From positions 226,375-290,374 of the forward strand of contig NZ_JAPZVQ010000002.1 of assembly GCF_027622945.1 (NCBI RefSeq): a stretch of DNA of 64,000 bases. Reading direction: 5' to 3'. The translations under genes were made by a program, and so were the position numbers. Below the pieces are notes generated by a model. That model was given only the letters and a program-made list of their open reading frames with translations, did no database searches and was not told where the DNA came from. Numbering within the stretch: position 1 is the first letter of the stretch; every line of letters begins with the position of its first letter. This DNA comes from Glycomyces lechevalierae (GTDB lineage: Bacteria; Actinomycetota; Actinomycetes; Mycobacteriales; Micromonosporaceae). Of this stretch, positions 48,614 through 57,119 are shown one piece after another.

Positions 48614-49771
48614 ATGGGAATCATCGAAAGACGCGGTGAGATCATGAACCTGCTTCACGGCAGTGGCGGCGTGCTCGGCAACATGCACTTCACGCTCGAC
48701 GGCTCCGACGACCCGTCGAACGTGCTGAACCTCATGGCCCTGGACGCCTATGTCTCCGGCGCGCAGCCCCACGCGGTGGTGCGGGCGCTGGACATGGTCG
48801 CCGACGACGTGGACCTCATTCCTGAGGGCGGTTCACTCGTCCGGTCGATTTCGGGGGCCTCGTTCCTGCAACTGGTGACCGGCGACGACTGGACGCTGCG
48901 CACGCAGCGCTGGCGCGACGGCTCGGGCCAGGCGGTCGTCACGGCCGTGACGCGCGAGCGGGCCGAGGAGATCGCCGCGTACCTCACCGACCGGACCGGT
49001 TCGGTCGAGGAGGTCGGCGAGGACAAGGTCGACATGGGCTTCTGGTACCGCTCGGCGCGCGGGCCGTTCCGGTCCACGCGGTCGATCAGCGCGCCGCGCT
49101 GGCCGGAGATCGAGCGGAACTACTCGTCGAGCGCCGGGTCGGCGCTCGGGAAGCTCATGGCGACGCAGGCTTCGGACGTGGCGGGGCGGCTCGTGCTGTT
49201 CCACGGCCCGCCCGGGACGGGGAAGACGACGGCGCTGCGGGCGCTCGCGCGCGAGTGGGCGCCGTGGTGCCAGGTGGACACGGTGCTGGACCCGGAGGCG
49301 TTCTTCGCGGACCCGTCCTACCTGATGGAGGTCATCATCGGGTCGGAGATGGACCTGGTGCTGGACGCGGACCTGAACCCGGACGAGCCGCGGCGCGGGC
49401 ACTGGCGGCTCATGGTCCTGGAGGACTGCGACGAACTCATCCGCGGCGAGGCGAAGGAGGCGTCGGGCCAGTCGCTGGCGCGGCTGCTGAACCTGACGGA
49501 CGGCCTGCTCGGGCAGGGGCGCGAGATCATGGTCGCGATCACCACGAACGAGCGGCTCGACCGGCTGCACCCGGCCGTCGTCCGGCCCGGGCGGTGCCTG
49601 GCGCAGATCGAGGTCGGGGCGCTTTCGGCGCTGGAGTCGAGCGACTGGCTCGGCGGGGACCCGGTGCGGGAGCCGATGACGCTCGCGGAGCTGTACGCGC
49701 GGCGCGGCGGCACGGACCCGACGACGACCGAGGCGCCGATCCCGCAGCAGCAGATCGGGCAGTACCTGTAG
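48614..49771 (+). CDS. AAA+ ATPase with DUF5925-like N-terminal domain
   Basis: A 385-residue protein. ATG 48614 and ATG 48644 are both possible; each has a weak purine-rich site. The N-terminal 160 residues are a DUF5925-like domain. The ATPase core has Walker A H-G-P-P-G-T-G-K-T-T (about residue 196), Walker B-like R-L-M-V-L-E-D-C-D-E, sensor 1 M-V-A-I-T-T-N-E and an arginine-finger region H-P-A-V-V-R-P-G-R-C. It is closest to the FtsH/Bcs1-type clade. The substrate is unknown. A strong hairpin follows the stop. Confidence 0.88.
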   Translation: MGIIERRGEIMNLLHGSGGVLGNMHFTLDGSDDPSNVLNLMALDAYVSGAQPHAVVRALDMVADDVDLIPEGGSLVRSISGASFLQLVTGDDWTLRTQRWRDGSGQAVVTAVTRERAEEIAAYLTDRTGSVEEVGEDKVDMGFWYRSARGPFRSTRSISAPRWPEIERNYSSSAGSALGKLMATQASDVAGRLVLFHGPPGTGKTTALRALAREWAPWCQVDTVLDPEAFFADPSYLMEVIIGSEMDLVLDADLNPDEPRRGHWRLMVLEDCDELIRGEAKEASGQSLARLLNLTDGLLGQGREIMVAITTNERLDRLHPAVVRPGRCLAQIEVGALSALESSDWLGGDPVREPMTLAELYARRGGTDPTTTEAPIPQQQIGQYL

Positions 49772-49774
49772 AGC

Positions 49775-49820
49775 GACGCCGTCGGGGCGCAGCGCTGTCG
49801 CGTTGCGCCCCATCGGCGTC
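49775..49820 (+). terminator. Long two-part terminator hairpin
   Basis: GACGCCG/CGGCGTC (outer 7 bp), a 2x2 internal loop, then GGGGCGCAGCG/CGTTGCGCCCC (11 bp, one G-U) with a 6-nt loop. It starts 3 nt after the ATPase stop codon. Confidence 0.8.
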
Positions 49821-49861
49821 TCGTGGGCAGGTTGCGGTGGGCGGGCTTCGGTGCGGGCGGG

Positions 49862-49932
49862 ACTCAGCGGGCGGGATTCAGTGGGCGCGTTTCAGGGAGC
49901 GCGGTTCAGGGAGCGCGGTTCAGGGAGCGCGT
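49862..49932. repeat. 14-bp tandem repeat (TTCAGGGAGCGCGG)
   Basis: Three near-perfect copies at 49891-49932 preceded by two degenerate ones. It lies between the ATPase terminator and the 3' end of the leftward CMD gene. Confidence 0.8.
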
Positions 49933-49933
49933 T

Positions 49934-50323
49934 TTAGGGAGTGGAGTCGCGGGCGGCGAAGACCTCCCTCGCGGCCTCGACCGCGTTGATGGCGGCGGGG
50001 AAGCCGGCGTAGACGGCGATCTGGATGAGCGCTTCGATCACCTCGGCTCTCGTGCAGCCGGCGTTGAGGGCGCCGTTGATGTGGAAGCGCAGTTGCGGGG
50101 CGGCGTTGCCCAGCGCCGCGAGCGCGCCGATGGTGACGAGCTCGCGGTCGCGCAGGTCGAGTTCGGGACGGGTCAGGACGTCGCCGTAGGCGAACTCAGC
50201 GATGAACCGGCCCAGATCGGGGGCGATGTCCGCCAGTGAGGTGACGACCATGGGCTCGGCCTCGCCCGAGAGGTGTTGCAGGGTCTTCAGTCCGCGCTCG
50301 TGGCGCTCGTCGGGATGCTCCAT
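49934..50323 (-). CDS. Carboxymuconolactone decarboxylase family protein
   Basis: A 129-residue protein with GGAGGACC before the ATG at 50323. It follows the gamma-carboxymuconolactone decarboxylase pattern: F-A-Y-G-D-V-L-T-R-P-E-L-D-L-R-D-R-E-L, N-A-A-P-Q-L-R-F-H-I-N-G-A-L-N-A-G and E-V-I-E-A-L-I-Q-I-A-V-Y-A-G-F-P-A-A. It lacks the Cys-x-x-Cys of AhpD types, so it is distinct from the gene at 27855. No aromatic catabolism genes are adjacent; its substrate is open. Confidence 0.88.
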   Translation of the reverse strand: MEHPDERHERGLKTLQHLSGEAEPMVVTSLADIAPDLGRFIAEFAYGDVLTRPELDLRDRELVTIGALAALGNAAPQLRFHINGALNAGCTRAEVIEALIQIAVYAGFPAAINAVEAAREVFAARDSTP

Positions 50324-50562
50324 TGGGGGTCCTCCGTTCAAGTGAGGTTGGATTCGCTTGCCCCACAAGGTCAATCCTCCAGTAACCGGTGCAACACCGC
50401 AAGATCACGAACCGCTGTGGAGGAGGCCCGGGCCGCCGTCGGCGCGATCGGGGTTTCACCCGATCCGCGCGTTTCCCATCTCACGATCAGTCATGACATT
50501 GTTACGCTCTTTGCGACTCCTCCCACCAGCAGTCGACGACCGTCCACTCCAGGGGGAGCAGC

Positions 50563-51984
50563 ATGTCGAACACCATGCCGATTGCCGACCGGCGCCGCGC
50601 GGGGAGCCTCGTGCTCGCGGGGGCCGCGACGGCTTGCGCGGCCATCGCGATCGCGGCCGTCGGGACCTTCCAGACGACGCAGGCCGCGACGGGCTACAAC
50701 CCGCTCACGCCCGCGCTCGGGTTCAACGCGTTCGTCGAGGACCAGACGCTCCTCGCCTCGACCGAGTCCGAGGGTGGGATCGCCACGGGCGGGAACCTGG
50801 TCCTCGGGACCTACAACGTCAACATCCATGACGCGAGCACGTTCACCGCGCCCGGGGACTCGGTGCCGAGCTCGCTCGTCGTGGGCGGCCGGATCGACTT
50901 CGCCCAGGCCCAGGCGGGCGCGGTGGTCCAGGTCCACGACTACGTCAAGGTCGGGGACCTCACCGGGACCGACGTGCTGAACACCGACAGCAACAACGCC
51001 TCGGTCAACACCCGCCTCGTCGTCGCCGGCGCGGACTACAACTCGACGCCCCGCGTGGAGCTCAACCTCCAGCAGCCGCTCGCCTCGGTCGGGCCGACCT
51101 CCCCGATCGACTTCGACGCGGCGTTCGCCGAACTCCGCTCGAACGCCGCCGACCTGTACGCGTGCGAGGCGCACGAGATCGCGATGACGAACGACCAGGC
51201 GGCGACCGTCCCGAAGGGCGAGGTCCAGCCGGGCGAGCAGATCCGGATCACCCTGGAGCCCGGGGTCACCAACATCCTCAACGTGACCGGTGAAGACCTG
51301 AACAGCATGGGCGACCTGGTGTTCCTGACTCAACCGGACGCCGACACGCCGCTGCTGATCAACGTGGACACCTCGGGGACCGGCGGCGAGATGGAATGGG
51401 ACGTCAAGTCCCAGGCTGGGATCAGCGGCAACCAGGCGCCGTACATCATCTGGAACTTCAACGACACCACGCGGTTGCGCCTGACCGGCGGCGACACCGT
51501 CGAGGGCTCGATCCTCGCGCCGGACGCCGACTACTCCGACATCAGCCCGACGAACGTCGAGGGGCAGATCGTCGCCAGGAACGCCAATCTCGGTGAGGTG
51601 GGCGAGAACGGCGGCGAGATCCACGACTTCCCGTTCGCGGCCGAGCCGGCCTGCGAGGCCCATATCCTGCCGAGTTACGACGGCTCGACGGGCGAGACCA
51701 CGACCGGGGACTCCCCGAGCTCGCCGGACGGGGGCACCGACGGCACCACGGACGGCTCCACCGACGGCACCACGGAAGACCCCACTGACGGCACCACGGA
51801 CGGCACCACTGACGGCCCCGACGACCCGACCGACTCGGACGAATACTCCGGAGTCCGAGGCGACCACCTGGCGACCACCGGCAGCGGCCTGGGCGCGTTC
51901 GTGATCGGCGCGGCCTCACTGGTCACGGTGGGGGCCGTGGCGATGTTCTCGGCGCGCCGGAGGCGCACTGACGAGCCCGACTAG
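50563..51984 (+). CDS. Choice-of-anchor A domain surface protein with LATTG sorting signal
   Basis: A 473-residue exported protein. The signal peptide runs to about residue 41. The main domain (about 50-370) is a beta-helix/adhesin-like choice-of-anchor A module: G-F-N-A-F-V-E-D, then V-V-G-G-R-I-D-F and N-F-N-D-T-T-R-L-R-L-T-G-G-D-T-V-E-G-S-I-L-A-P. A Thr/Asp/Gly low-complexity wall-spanning region (D-G-T-T repeats) follows. The end has L-A-T-T-G, a hydrophobic helix and R-R-R-R, the class E sortase signal of GC-rich actinobacteria. It is covalently attached to peptidoglycan by a sortase not in this window. Confidence 0.88.
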   Translation: MSNTMPIADRRRAGSLVLAGAATACAAIAIAAVGTFQTTQAATGYNPLTPALGFNAFVEDQTLLASTESEGGIATGGNLVLGTYNVNIHDASTFTAPGDSVPSSLVVGGRIDFAQAQAGAVVQVHDYVKVGDLTGTDVLNTDSNNASVNTRLVVAGADYNSTPRVELNLQQPLASVGPTSPIDFDAAFAELRSNAADLYACEAHEIAMTNDQAATVPKGEVQPGEQIRITLEPGVTNILNVTGEDLNSMGDLVFLTQPDADTPLLINVDTSGTGGEMEWDVKSQAGISGNQAPYIIWNFNDTTRLRLTGGDTVEGSILAPDADYSDISPTNVEGQIVARNANLGEVGENGGEIHDFPFAAEPACEAHILPSYDGSTGETTTGDSPSSPDGGTDGTTDGSTDGTTEDPTDGTTDGTTDGPDDPTDSDEYSGVRGDHLATTGSGLGAFVIGAASLVTVGAVAMFSARRRRTDEPD

Positions 51985-52251
51985 CGACGGCCATGCCGGG
52001 GCAGTCCCCCGCCCTCCCAGGGGGGCGACCCCAGGCCAAGTCTCTCGCCGTGGTCCGACAGGAAACCCCCGTTCTTACCGTCGTAAGGAAAAGTGTCACC
52101 CGAAAGAGGACGCTCGCCCCGGGCGCCCGGTGCACACGACGGGCGGTCCAGGCTTCCGGCGGGTCGGTCGACGCGGTGCCCGGACCGGCGTTAGCCTGGG
52201 CCGCATGTGGCACCGCCTCCCTTCCCGCCGACCCGACCGGAGCGGCGTCCG

Positions 52252-52914
52252 ATGAGAGCCGCCGCTCCCACCGACGCGCACGCCTGGACCGCCCTCGTGC
52301 TCACCGCGATCGCCGGCGCGGTCGACGGCGCCGGGTTCCTGAGCCTGAGCCAGCAGTTCGTCGCGAACCAGACCGGCAACGCGGTGCTGCTCGCGGTCGC
52401 AGTGTCGGGCGAGCTGACCGGACGGAGCGACGGCCTCTCGCCCGTCGGTCCCCTGTGGTCGCTCCTCGGGTTCTCGCTCGGCGCGGTGCTCGCGTCGTTC
52501 GCGACCCGGCGGCACATACTCACGAGCTTCGGCGTGCCGCTGCTCCTCGTCGTCGAGGTGGTGATGCTCGCGCTCGCGGGCCTCTCGCAGGGCTTCGAAC
52601 TCGCGATCGCGTTGGCGGCGTTCGCGATGGGCGTGCAGAGCATCCACGCGGCCCGGATCGGGCTGTCGGGCGTCTCGACCACGGTCCTGACCGGCACGCT
52701 CATCGCGCTGTTCGTCAACCTCTCCGGCGGACGGCGCGCGCTGCGATCGGCGCGCCTGCAGGCCGGGGTGTGGGCCGTGTACCTGGTCGCGGCCGGACTG
52801 GGATCGGTTCTGGCGCACGCGGTGTCGTTCAGCGCGGTGTGCTGGACCGCCGCGGCGGTCGCCGCCGCGATGGCGGTGGCGGCGTTCGCCGAAGCGCACC
52901 GGGGACCGGCCTGA
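52252..52914 (+). CDS. DUF1275 (YoaK-like) membrane protein
   Basis: A 220-residue protein with about six transmembrane segments. It has the DUF1275 signature: A-I-A-G-A-V-D-G-A-G-F-L-S-L, F-V-A-N-Q-T-G-N-A-V-L-L-A-V and G-V-Q-S-I-H-A-A-R, T-T-V-L-T-G-T-L. ATG 52252 gives a normal short N-terminus. The function is unknown; the family is widespread. A short palindrome CTTAC-CGTC-GTAAG lies at 52074-52087, within the upstream 267-bp gap. Confidence 0.88.
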   Translation: MRAAAPTDAHAWTALVLTAIAGAVDGAGFLSLSQQFVANQTGNAVLLAVAVSGELTGRSDGLSPVGPLWSLLGFSLGAVLASFATRRHILTSFGVPLLLVVEVVMLALAGLSQGFELAIALAAFAMGVQSIHAARIGLSGVSTTVLTGTLIALFVNLSGGRRALRSARLQAGVWAVYLVAAGLGSVLAHAVSFSAVCWTAAAVAAAMAVAAFAEAHRGPA

Positions 52915-52920
52915 TACGAC

Positions 52921-53922
52921 CTAGCTGCCGGTCAGCGCCCGGACGGCTTTGAGTCCGGGGCGGCGCACCAGCGGCCACTTCCGGTCGGCGGCCGTGCGCC
53001 GCGCCAGGTCGTCCGCGGCGGCCTCCCATGCGGGGTAGGAGAACTCGAACCCGGCGTCCTCGAGCCGACCGGGGATGACACGGCGGCTCTTGAGCAGCAG
53101 CTCAGTGTCGCTGCGGAGCGCGAACGCACCGAGCTCGGCCATCCACCGCGTCGCCGGGAGCCCGAAGTGGCCGCCCCAGGCGCGCCGGAGCGTACGCATG
53201 AGGTCCTTCTGCCGCAACGGATGCGGTGCGGCCAGATTGACCGGGCCGGCGATCTCGTCGTGGTCGATGAGGAACTGCACGGCCCGCGCAAAGTCCGCTT
53301 CGTGGATCCAGGACACGAACTGGCGCCCGCCGGCGATCGCGCCGCCGAGACCGAGGAGGGTCATGCGGGAGAGCACGTCGAAGACCGCGCCGCGGTCGGT
53401 GCTCATCACCATCGCCGCGCGCAGGGCGACCTTGCGGGTGTGCGGCGTCTCGGCCTCGTCGAGCGTGCGTTCCCAGGCCCGCGCGATGTCGATGCTCTTG
53501 GCCCAGTACGCGGGTGCGTCGGGTTCGCCGCCGCCGATCGCGCCGGTGGCCTCGTCGTTGGGTCGCTCGAAGGTGTGGGCGTAGATCGTCGCGGTACTCA
53601 TCTGGAGCCAGACGGCCGGTGGGCGCTCGGCGGCGGCGACGGCCTCGCCGAGGACGCGGGTCGAGTCGACGCGGGAGTCCATCATCGCGGCCAGGTTCTC
53701 GCGGGTGTAGCGGCAGCTCACGCTGCGCCCGGCGAGGTTGATCACGACGTCGGCGCCGTCGACGGCCTCGGCCCAGGGGCCGAGGGTGCGGCCGTCCCAG
53801 TGGAGGTGGTGCGGGCGGGATGGGCTGCGGGTGAGGACGACGAGGCGGTGGCCCGCGGCGAGGAGTCCGCGTTCGAGGACGGCGCCGACGTTGCCGGTCC
53901 CGCCGGGGATGACGATCTTCAT
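52921..53922 (-). CDS. TIGR01777-family NAD-dependent epimerase-like protein
   Basis: A 333-residue protein of the extended SDR fold with GGAGG before the ATG. The Rossmann motif is G-G-T-G-N-V-G at the N-terminus; further family marks are D-V-V-I-N-L-A-G-R-S, Y-W-A-K (replacing Y-x-x-x-K by shift) and a C-terminal DUF1731 helix region (L-L-L-K-S-R-R-V-I-P-G-R-L). The biochemical role of this group is not settled. A perfect TetR-type palindrome lies 37 nt upstream. Confidence 0.87.
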   Translation of the reverse strand: MKIVIPGGTGNVGAVLERGLLAAGHRLVVLTRSPSRPHHLHWDGRTLGPWAEAVDGADVVINLAGRSVSCRYTRENLAAMMDSRVDSTRVLGEAVAAAERPPAVWLQMSTATIYAHTFERPNDEATGAIGGGEPDAPAYWAKSIDIARAWERTLDEAETPHTRKVALRAAMVMSTDRGAVFDVLSRMTLLGLGGAIAGGRQFVSWIHEADFARAVQFLIDHDEIAGPVNLAAPHPLRQKDLMRTLRRAWGGHFGLPATRWMAELGAFALRSDTELLLKSRRVIPGRLEDAGFEFSYPAWEAAADDLARRTAADRKWPLVRRPGLKAVRALTGS

Positions 53923-53958
53923 GAGGGTTCCTCCTTCGCGGCCAGCCTATCCAAGATA

Positions 53959-53972
53959 TTGAACGTGTTCAA
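53959..53972. promoter_or_regulatory. TetR-type palindrome upstream of the epimerase gene
   Basis: TTGAACGTGTTCAA, a perfect 14-bp palindrome in an AT-rich patch, 37 nt before the epimerase start. Its form and position suit a TetR-family repressor, none of which is encoded in the neighbourhood. Confidence 0.6.
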
Positions 53973-54044
53973 ATACTTTCGACGCGTCGAGCGCGAGACC
54001 CGCCGCACATCGATCCGGCCTCGGCCGCCCGCTCAGGACGCTGA

Positions 54045-55004
54045 TCAGCTTGCGGCCCTGGGCCTAAGCGGGTCGGCGGGGCGTATCGCGAGGGCGATGC
54101 CGGCGACCGTGACGGCGAGGCCGATCCACAGGAACGCGTCAGGGCGCTGGCCGAAGAGCGGCCAGGCCGCGACCGCTGCGAGCGGGGCGACCAGGAGGAG
54201 CAGGCGGGCCGTGTCGGCGGCCTTGCGGTGCCGGAGCATGAGGAACATCAGGGCGAACGCGACCCCGGAGTTGCCGAGGGCGAGGAACCCGAGGGCGCCC
54301 ATCGAGGCGCCGTTCACCGGCATGCCCGCGCCCCCTTCGAAGATGACGGCCAGAGGCAGCATGACCATGGCGGCGACGGCCATCTGGACGGCCGCGCCCG
54401 TGCGCAGGTCCATGCTCGCCCCGGTGCGGCGCTGGACGAGCGTGCCGGCCGCGAACGCGACGGTGCCCGCGAGGGGCAGAAGCGCGGCGGCGCCGATCGT
54501 CGAGGCGGACCAGTCGCCGACGATCGCGACGGCGAGGCCGGTGAAACCGGTGAACGTGCCGAGCCATTGCAGCGGGGTGAGGCGTTCGCAGAGCGCGACG
54601 GTGCCGCCGATGGCGACGAGCACCGGCGAGGCGCCGTTGAGGAGCGCCACGAGTCCGACCGGGACGCCGAGCGAGAGGCCGAGGTAGGAGAGGCCGAACA
54701 TGCCCGCCTGCATGAGCAGGCCGGTGGCGATGAGCTGGGCCCAGGCGGCGCGGCCGCGCGGCCAGGGAGCGCGGGTGAGGACGGCGAGCAGTGCGAGCGC
54801 GGTGGCCGCGACCGTGAAGCGCCAGAAGGTGATCGTGAGCGGGCCGGTCTGGGTGACGCCGATGGGGCCGGCGATGTAGCCGCCGGTCCAGAGGATGACG
54901 AAACCGATGGAGAGGCCGGGTCCGAGGAGCAGGCGGCGGAGGCGGGCGGGCGGCGCGGCGTCCACGGTGAGCGGGGCGGTGGCGGTGGCGATGAGATCCC
55001 CCAA
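54045..55004 (-). CDS. EamA/DMT-family transporter
   Basis: A 319-residue protein with ten predicted transmembrane helices in two EamA repeats (about 32-165 and 172-305). Typical marks: W-R-F-T-V-A-A-T-A-L-A, G-L-M-Q-x-G-M-F-like A-G-M-F-G-L-S-Y-L-G-L, L-N-G-A-S-P-V-L-V-A and L-A-L-G-N-S-G-V-A-F. The start is a TTG at 55004 if the first 30 residues are real; an internal GTG at 54965 is an alternative. It exports metabolites or drugs. It is divergent from a CGNR regulator with shared operators. Confidence 0.85.
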   Translation of the reverse strand: MGDLIATATAPLTVDAAPPARLRRLLLGPGLSIGFVILWTGGYIAGPIGVTQTGPLTITFWRFTVAATALALLAVLTRAPWPRGRAAWAQLIATGLLMQAGMFGLSYLGLSLGVPVGLVALLNGASPVLVAIGGTVALCERLTPLQWLGTFTGFTGLAVAIVGDWSASTIGAAALLPLAGTVAFAAGTLVQRRTGASMDLRTGAAVQMAVAAMVMLPLAVIFEGGAGMPVNGASMGALGFLALGNSGVAFALMFLMLRHRKAADTARLLLLVAPLAAVAAWPLFGQRPDAFLWIGLAVTVAGIALAIRPADPLRPRAAS

Positions 55005-55008
55005 TGTC

Positions 55009-55066
55009 GTAACGGCTTGTCTCGTTACAACCTAGGCTCAGATTCGGTAACGGGTCAAGCTGTTAC
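55009..55066. promoter_or_regulatory. Paired GTAAC operators in the EamA/CGNR divergent promoter
   Basis: Site 1: GTAACG (55009-55014) / CGTTAC (55023-55028). Site 2: GTAAC (55047-55051) / GTTAC (55062-55066). Both have the same half-sites with 8-10 nt spacers and fill the 71-bp gap between the two start codons. They are likely bound by the adjacent regulator. Confidence 0.65.
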
Positions 55067-55075
55067 TCTTGTGGC

Positions 55076-55651
55076 ATGGGCAACGACCTCCGCCGAGAGT
55101 TCAACTGGATCGCCGGCCGCCCCTGGCTCAACTTCGTGGGCACCCGGGCGGACCGCTTCGGAGACGACCCCTTCGAACGCCTCTGGGACACCGACCGGCT
55201 CGCCGAATGGCTCCACCACGAGACCGGCACCGCCCGGGACCTCACGGTCAGCGAATCCGATCTCGAACACGCGCGTGAACTGCGCGAACACCTGCGCGCC
55301 CTGGCCGACGCGGCGCTCGACGAGGTTCCGCCGCCGCGCGCCGCCGTCACGGCCGTCAACCGGGCGCTGGAGGCCTACGCGCCGCCGCGCGCGCTCGTCA
55401 AGGACGGAAAGCTGCGGCGCAGCGCGCCGGATTCGGTGCGCGCCGCGCTCGGTTCGCTCGCGCTCGAAGCGCTCCACATGCTGGCCGCCGAGGAGATCGC
55501 GCAGCTGCAGCGCTGCGCCGCCCCCGACTGCCGGGGCATCTTCCTCGACCCCACGGGCAGGCGTCGCTGGTGCCCGACCGGCCGATGCGGAGTGAAGCTC
55601 CGCGTCCGCGCCCACCGCGAACGCGCCCGCGCGTCGGAGACCACGGACTGA
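55076..55651 (+). CDS. ABATE/CGNR zinc-finger transcriptional regulator
   Basis: A 191-residue protein. The N-terminal ABATE domain begins with N-W-I-A-G-R-P-W-L-N-F-V-G-T and continues helical. The C-terminal CGNR-type zinc finger has C-A-A-P-D-C-R-G-I-F-L-D and R-R-W-C-P-T-G-R-C-G-V-K, with four Cys. The usual C-G-N-R is C-G-V-K here. Such proteins are putative stress or transport regulators; divergence from an EamA exporter suggests it controls that gene. Confidence 0.85.
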   Translation: MGNDLRREFNWIAGRPWLNFVGTRADRFGDDPFERLWDTDRLAEWLHHETGTARDLTVSESDLEHARELREHLRALADAALDEVPPPRAAVTAVNRALEAYAPPRALVKDGKLRRSAPDSVRAALGSLALEALHMLAAEEIAQLQRCAAPDCRGIFLDPTGRRRWCPTGRCGVKLRVRAHRERARASETTD

Positions 55652-55722
55652 CCGGTCGCGCGCATGGAATTGTCAGAGGGGTCGCGTAGCCTGCCGAGGT
55701 TCACGAAGACCTTGGAGGCCCG

Positions 55723-56385
55723 GTGAAGTTCAGGAAGATCGACGACAAGCGCTCCATGCGCAAGCCGCTGTGGGAGACCGAGCGGCTGCGGCCCTTCGAC
55801 GAGGAGCCCGAACCTGACTTCGAGCTCAGCGAGCGCCTCATCGACGGCCTGGAGTGGATCGACGGCCAGGGCGACGGCAGCCTCGACCAGTCGCTGCTGC
55901 GCAGCGTCGACTTCTCGGGAACGGCGCTGTCGCCTTTGGAGATCGTGGACGTGACCGTCGAGCGCTCGGCGCTGGCCAACGCCCGCTGGGAGCGGACGAC
56001 CGCGCGGCGGCTCGAGATCACTGACAGCCAGCTCGTGGGCTGGCAGGCGCAGTTCTCACTCGTCCAGGACCTCTACATCGCCGACTGCCGTGCGGATTTC
56101 GCGGGCATCTCGATCGGCGCGGCCAAGGGCCCGGTGGTCTTCGAACGGTGCCGGTTCATGAACGCGACGTTCCTCGGCGATCTGTCGACGGCGGTGTTCA
56201 TCGACTGCACCTTCCCGGGTGCGGACTTCTCGCGCGTCGCCAACGCCAAGGGCTGCGACTTCCGGCGCGCGGAGCTGGCGGGTATCACCGGCCTCATGAG
56301 CCTGCGCGGCGCGCTCATCACCGCGGACCAAGCGGTCGAGATCGCCGGAGAACTGGCGACCGCCGCGGGGTTCAAGCTGGCGTAA
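55723..56385 (+). CDS. Pentapeptide-repeat-like protein
   Basis: A 220-residue protein. After an acidic N-terminus (about 1-60) it forms a right-handed beta-helix of the pentapeptide type: V-D-F-S-G, then repeated five-residue steps with A/S/D then x-L/F (S-A-L-A-N-A-R-W, C-R-A-D-F-A-G-I-S, C-R-F-M-N-A-T-F, C-T-F-P-G-A-D-F-S, C-D-F-R-R-A-E-L-A-G-I). The C-terminus caps with I-T-A-D-Q-A-V-E-I-A-G-E-L, typical of this group. The role is unknown. Confidence 0.85.
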   Translation: MKFRKIDDKRSMRKPLWETERLRPFDEEPEPDFELSERLIDGLEWIDGQGDGSLDQSLLRSVDFSGTALSPLEIVDVTVERSALANARWERTTARRLEITDSQLVGWQAQFSLVQDLYIADCRADFAGISIGAAKGPVVFERCRFMNATFLGDLSTAVFIDCTFPGADFSRVANAKGCDFRRAELAGITGLMSLRGALITADQAVEIAGELATAAGFKLA

Positions 56386-56402
56386 GCCGGGGGCATGGCC
56401 CA

Positions 56403-56568
56403 GCGGCGTTGCGGCGTTGCGGCGTTGCGGCGTTGCGGCGTTGCGGCGTTGCGGCGTTGCGGCGTTGCGGCGTTGCGGCGTTGCGGCGTTGCGGCGTTGC
56501 GGCGTTGCGGCGTTGCGGCGTTGCGGCGTTGCGGCGTTGCGGCGTTGCGGCGTTGCGGCGTTGCGGCG
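56403..56568. repeat. 8-bp tandem array (GCGGCGTT), 20 perfect copies
   Basis: Twenty identical units (56403-56562) plus a partial one, starting 18 nt after the stop of the pentapeptide gene. Because 8 is not a multiple of 3, all frames stay open through it and produce false ORFs with R-R-C-G-V-A-A-L repeats on both strands. Identical units imply recent slippage; copy number probably varies between strains. Confidence 0.95.
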
Positions 56569-56643
56569 ACCGATTCTGACCATCGAGCCTCGCCGATCAC
56601 CACCGATCTCACCGGCTCACTTCACCGATGCGACCGATCCCAG

Positions 56644-56979
56644 TCACCCTCCTCTCTTCACCTCCTCAAGGGTTCCCGTGTGCACTTCGCCGGTCCTGCC
56701 GCCGCCGGCGTCCAGCGACCGGAACGCGGTGACCCGCTTCGTCTTGAAGTCCATCACGTGCGCCACGGCCGCCCCCGACACCTCGTTCCAACCGACCAGG
56801 TACATCCGCGACGCGACTTCGGCGACGAACAGTTCCACCTCTTCCGAACCGCCCTCCACCGCGCCGTCGATCTTCTCGTACACCATCCTGTTGCCTTCCA
56901 CCGCAAAAGTGTTGTGGAAGACCACCCCGTTGTCCAAGCGGATGTCGAAGGACTTCCCCGCGAACGCGAAATCGGTCAT
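56644..56979 (-). CDS. MoaF-like small beta-barrel protein
   Basis: A 111-residue protein with GAAGGAGA before the ATG at 56979. It has the lipocalin-like pattern of the MoaF family: F-A-G-K-S-F-D-I-R-L-D-N-G-V-V-F, then M-V-Y-E-K-I-D-G and M-Y-L-V-G-W-N-E-V-S-G. MoaF-like domains bind small ligands; the physiological role is unknown. Confidence 0.75.
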   Translation of the reverse strand: MTDFAFAGKSFDIRLDNGVVFHNTFAVEGNRMVYEKIDGAVEGGSEEVELFVAEVASRMYLVGWNEVSGAAVAHVMDFKTKRVTAFRSLDAGGGRTGEVHTGTLEEVKRGG

Positions 56980-57119
56980 GACCGTCTCCTTCCTCGACCC
57001 CATGGTCCGCATCGGCACGGACCACCTTGGCCGCCTTCCAACCTAGGAGATCAGCCACCCCGACACCGGCGATTCGCCGAGCCTGGCATGGTTGAAACCG
57101 GTCTCTCGAAACCGGTCCG

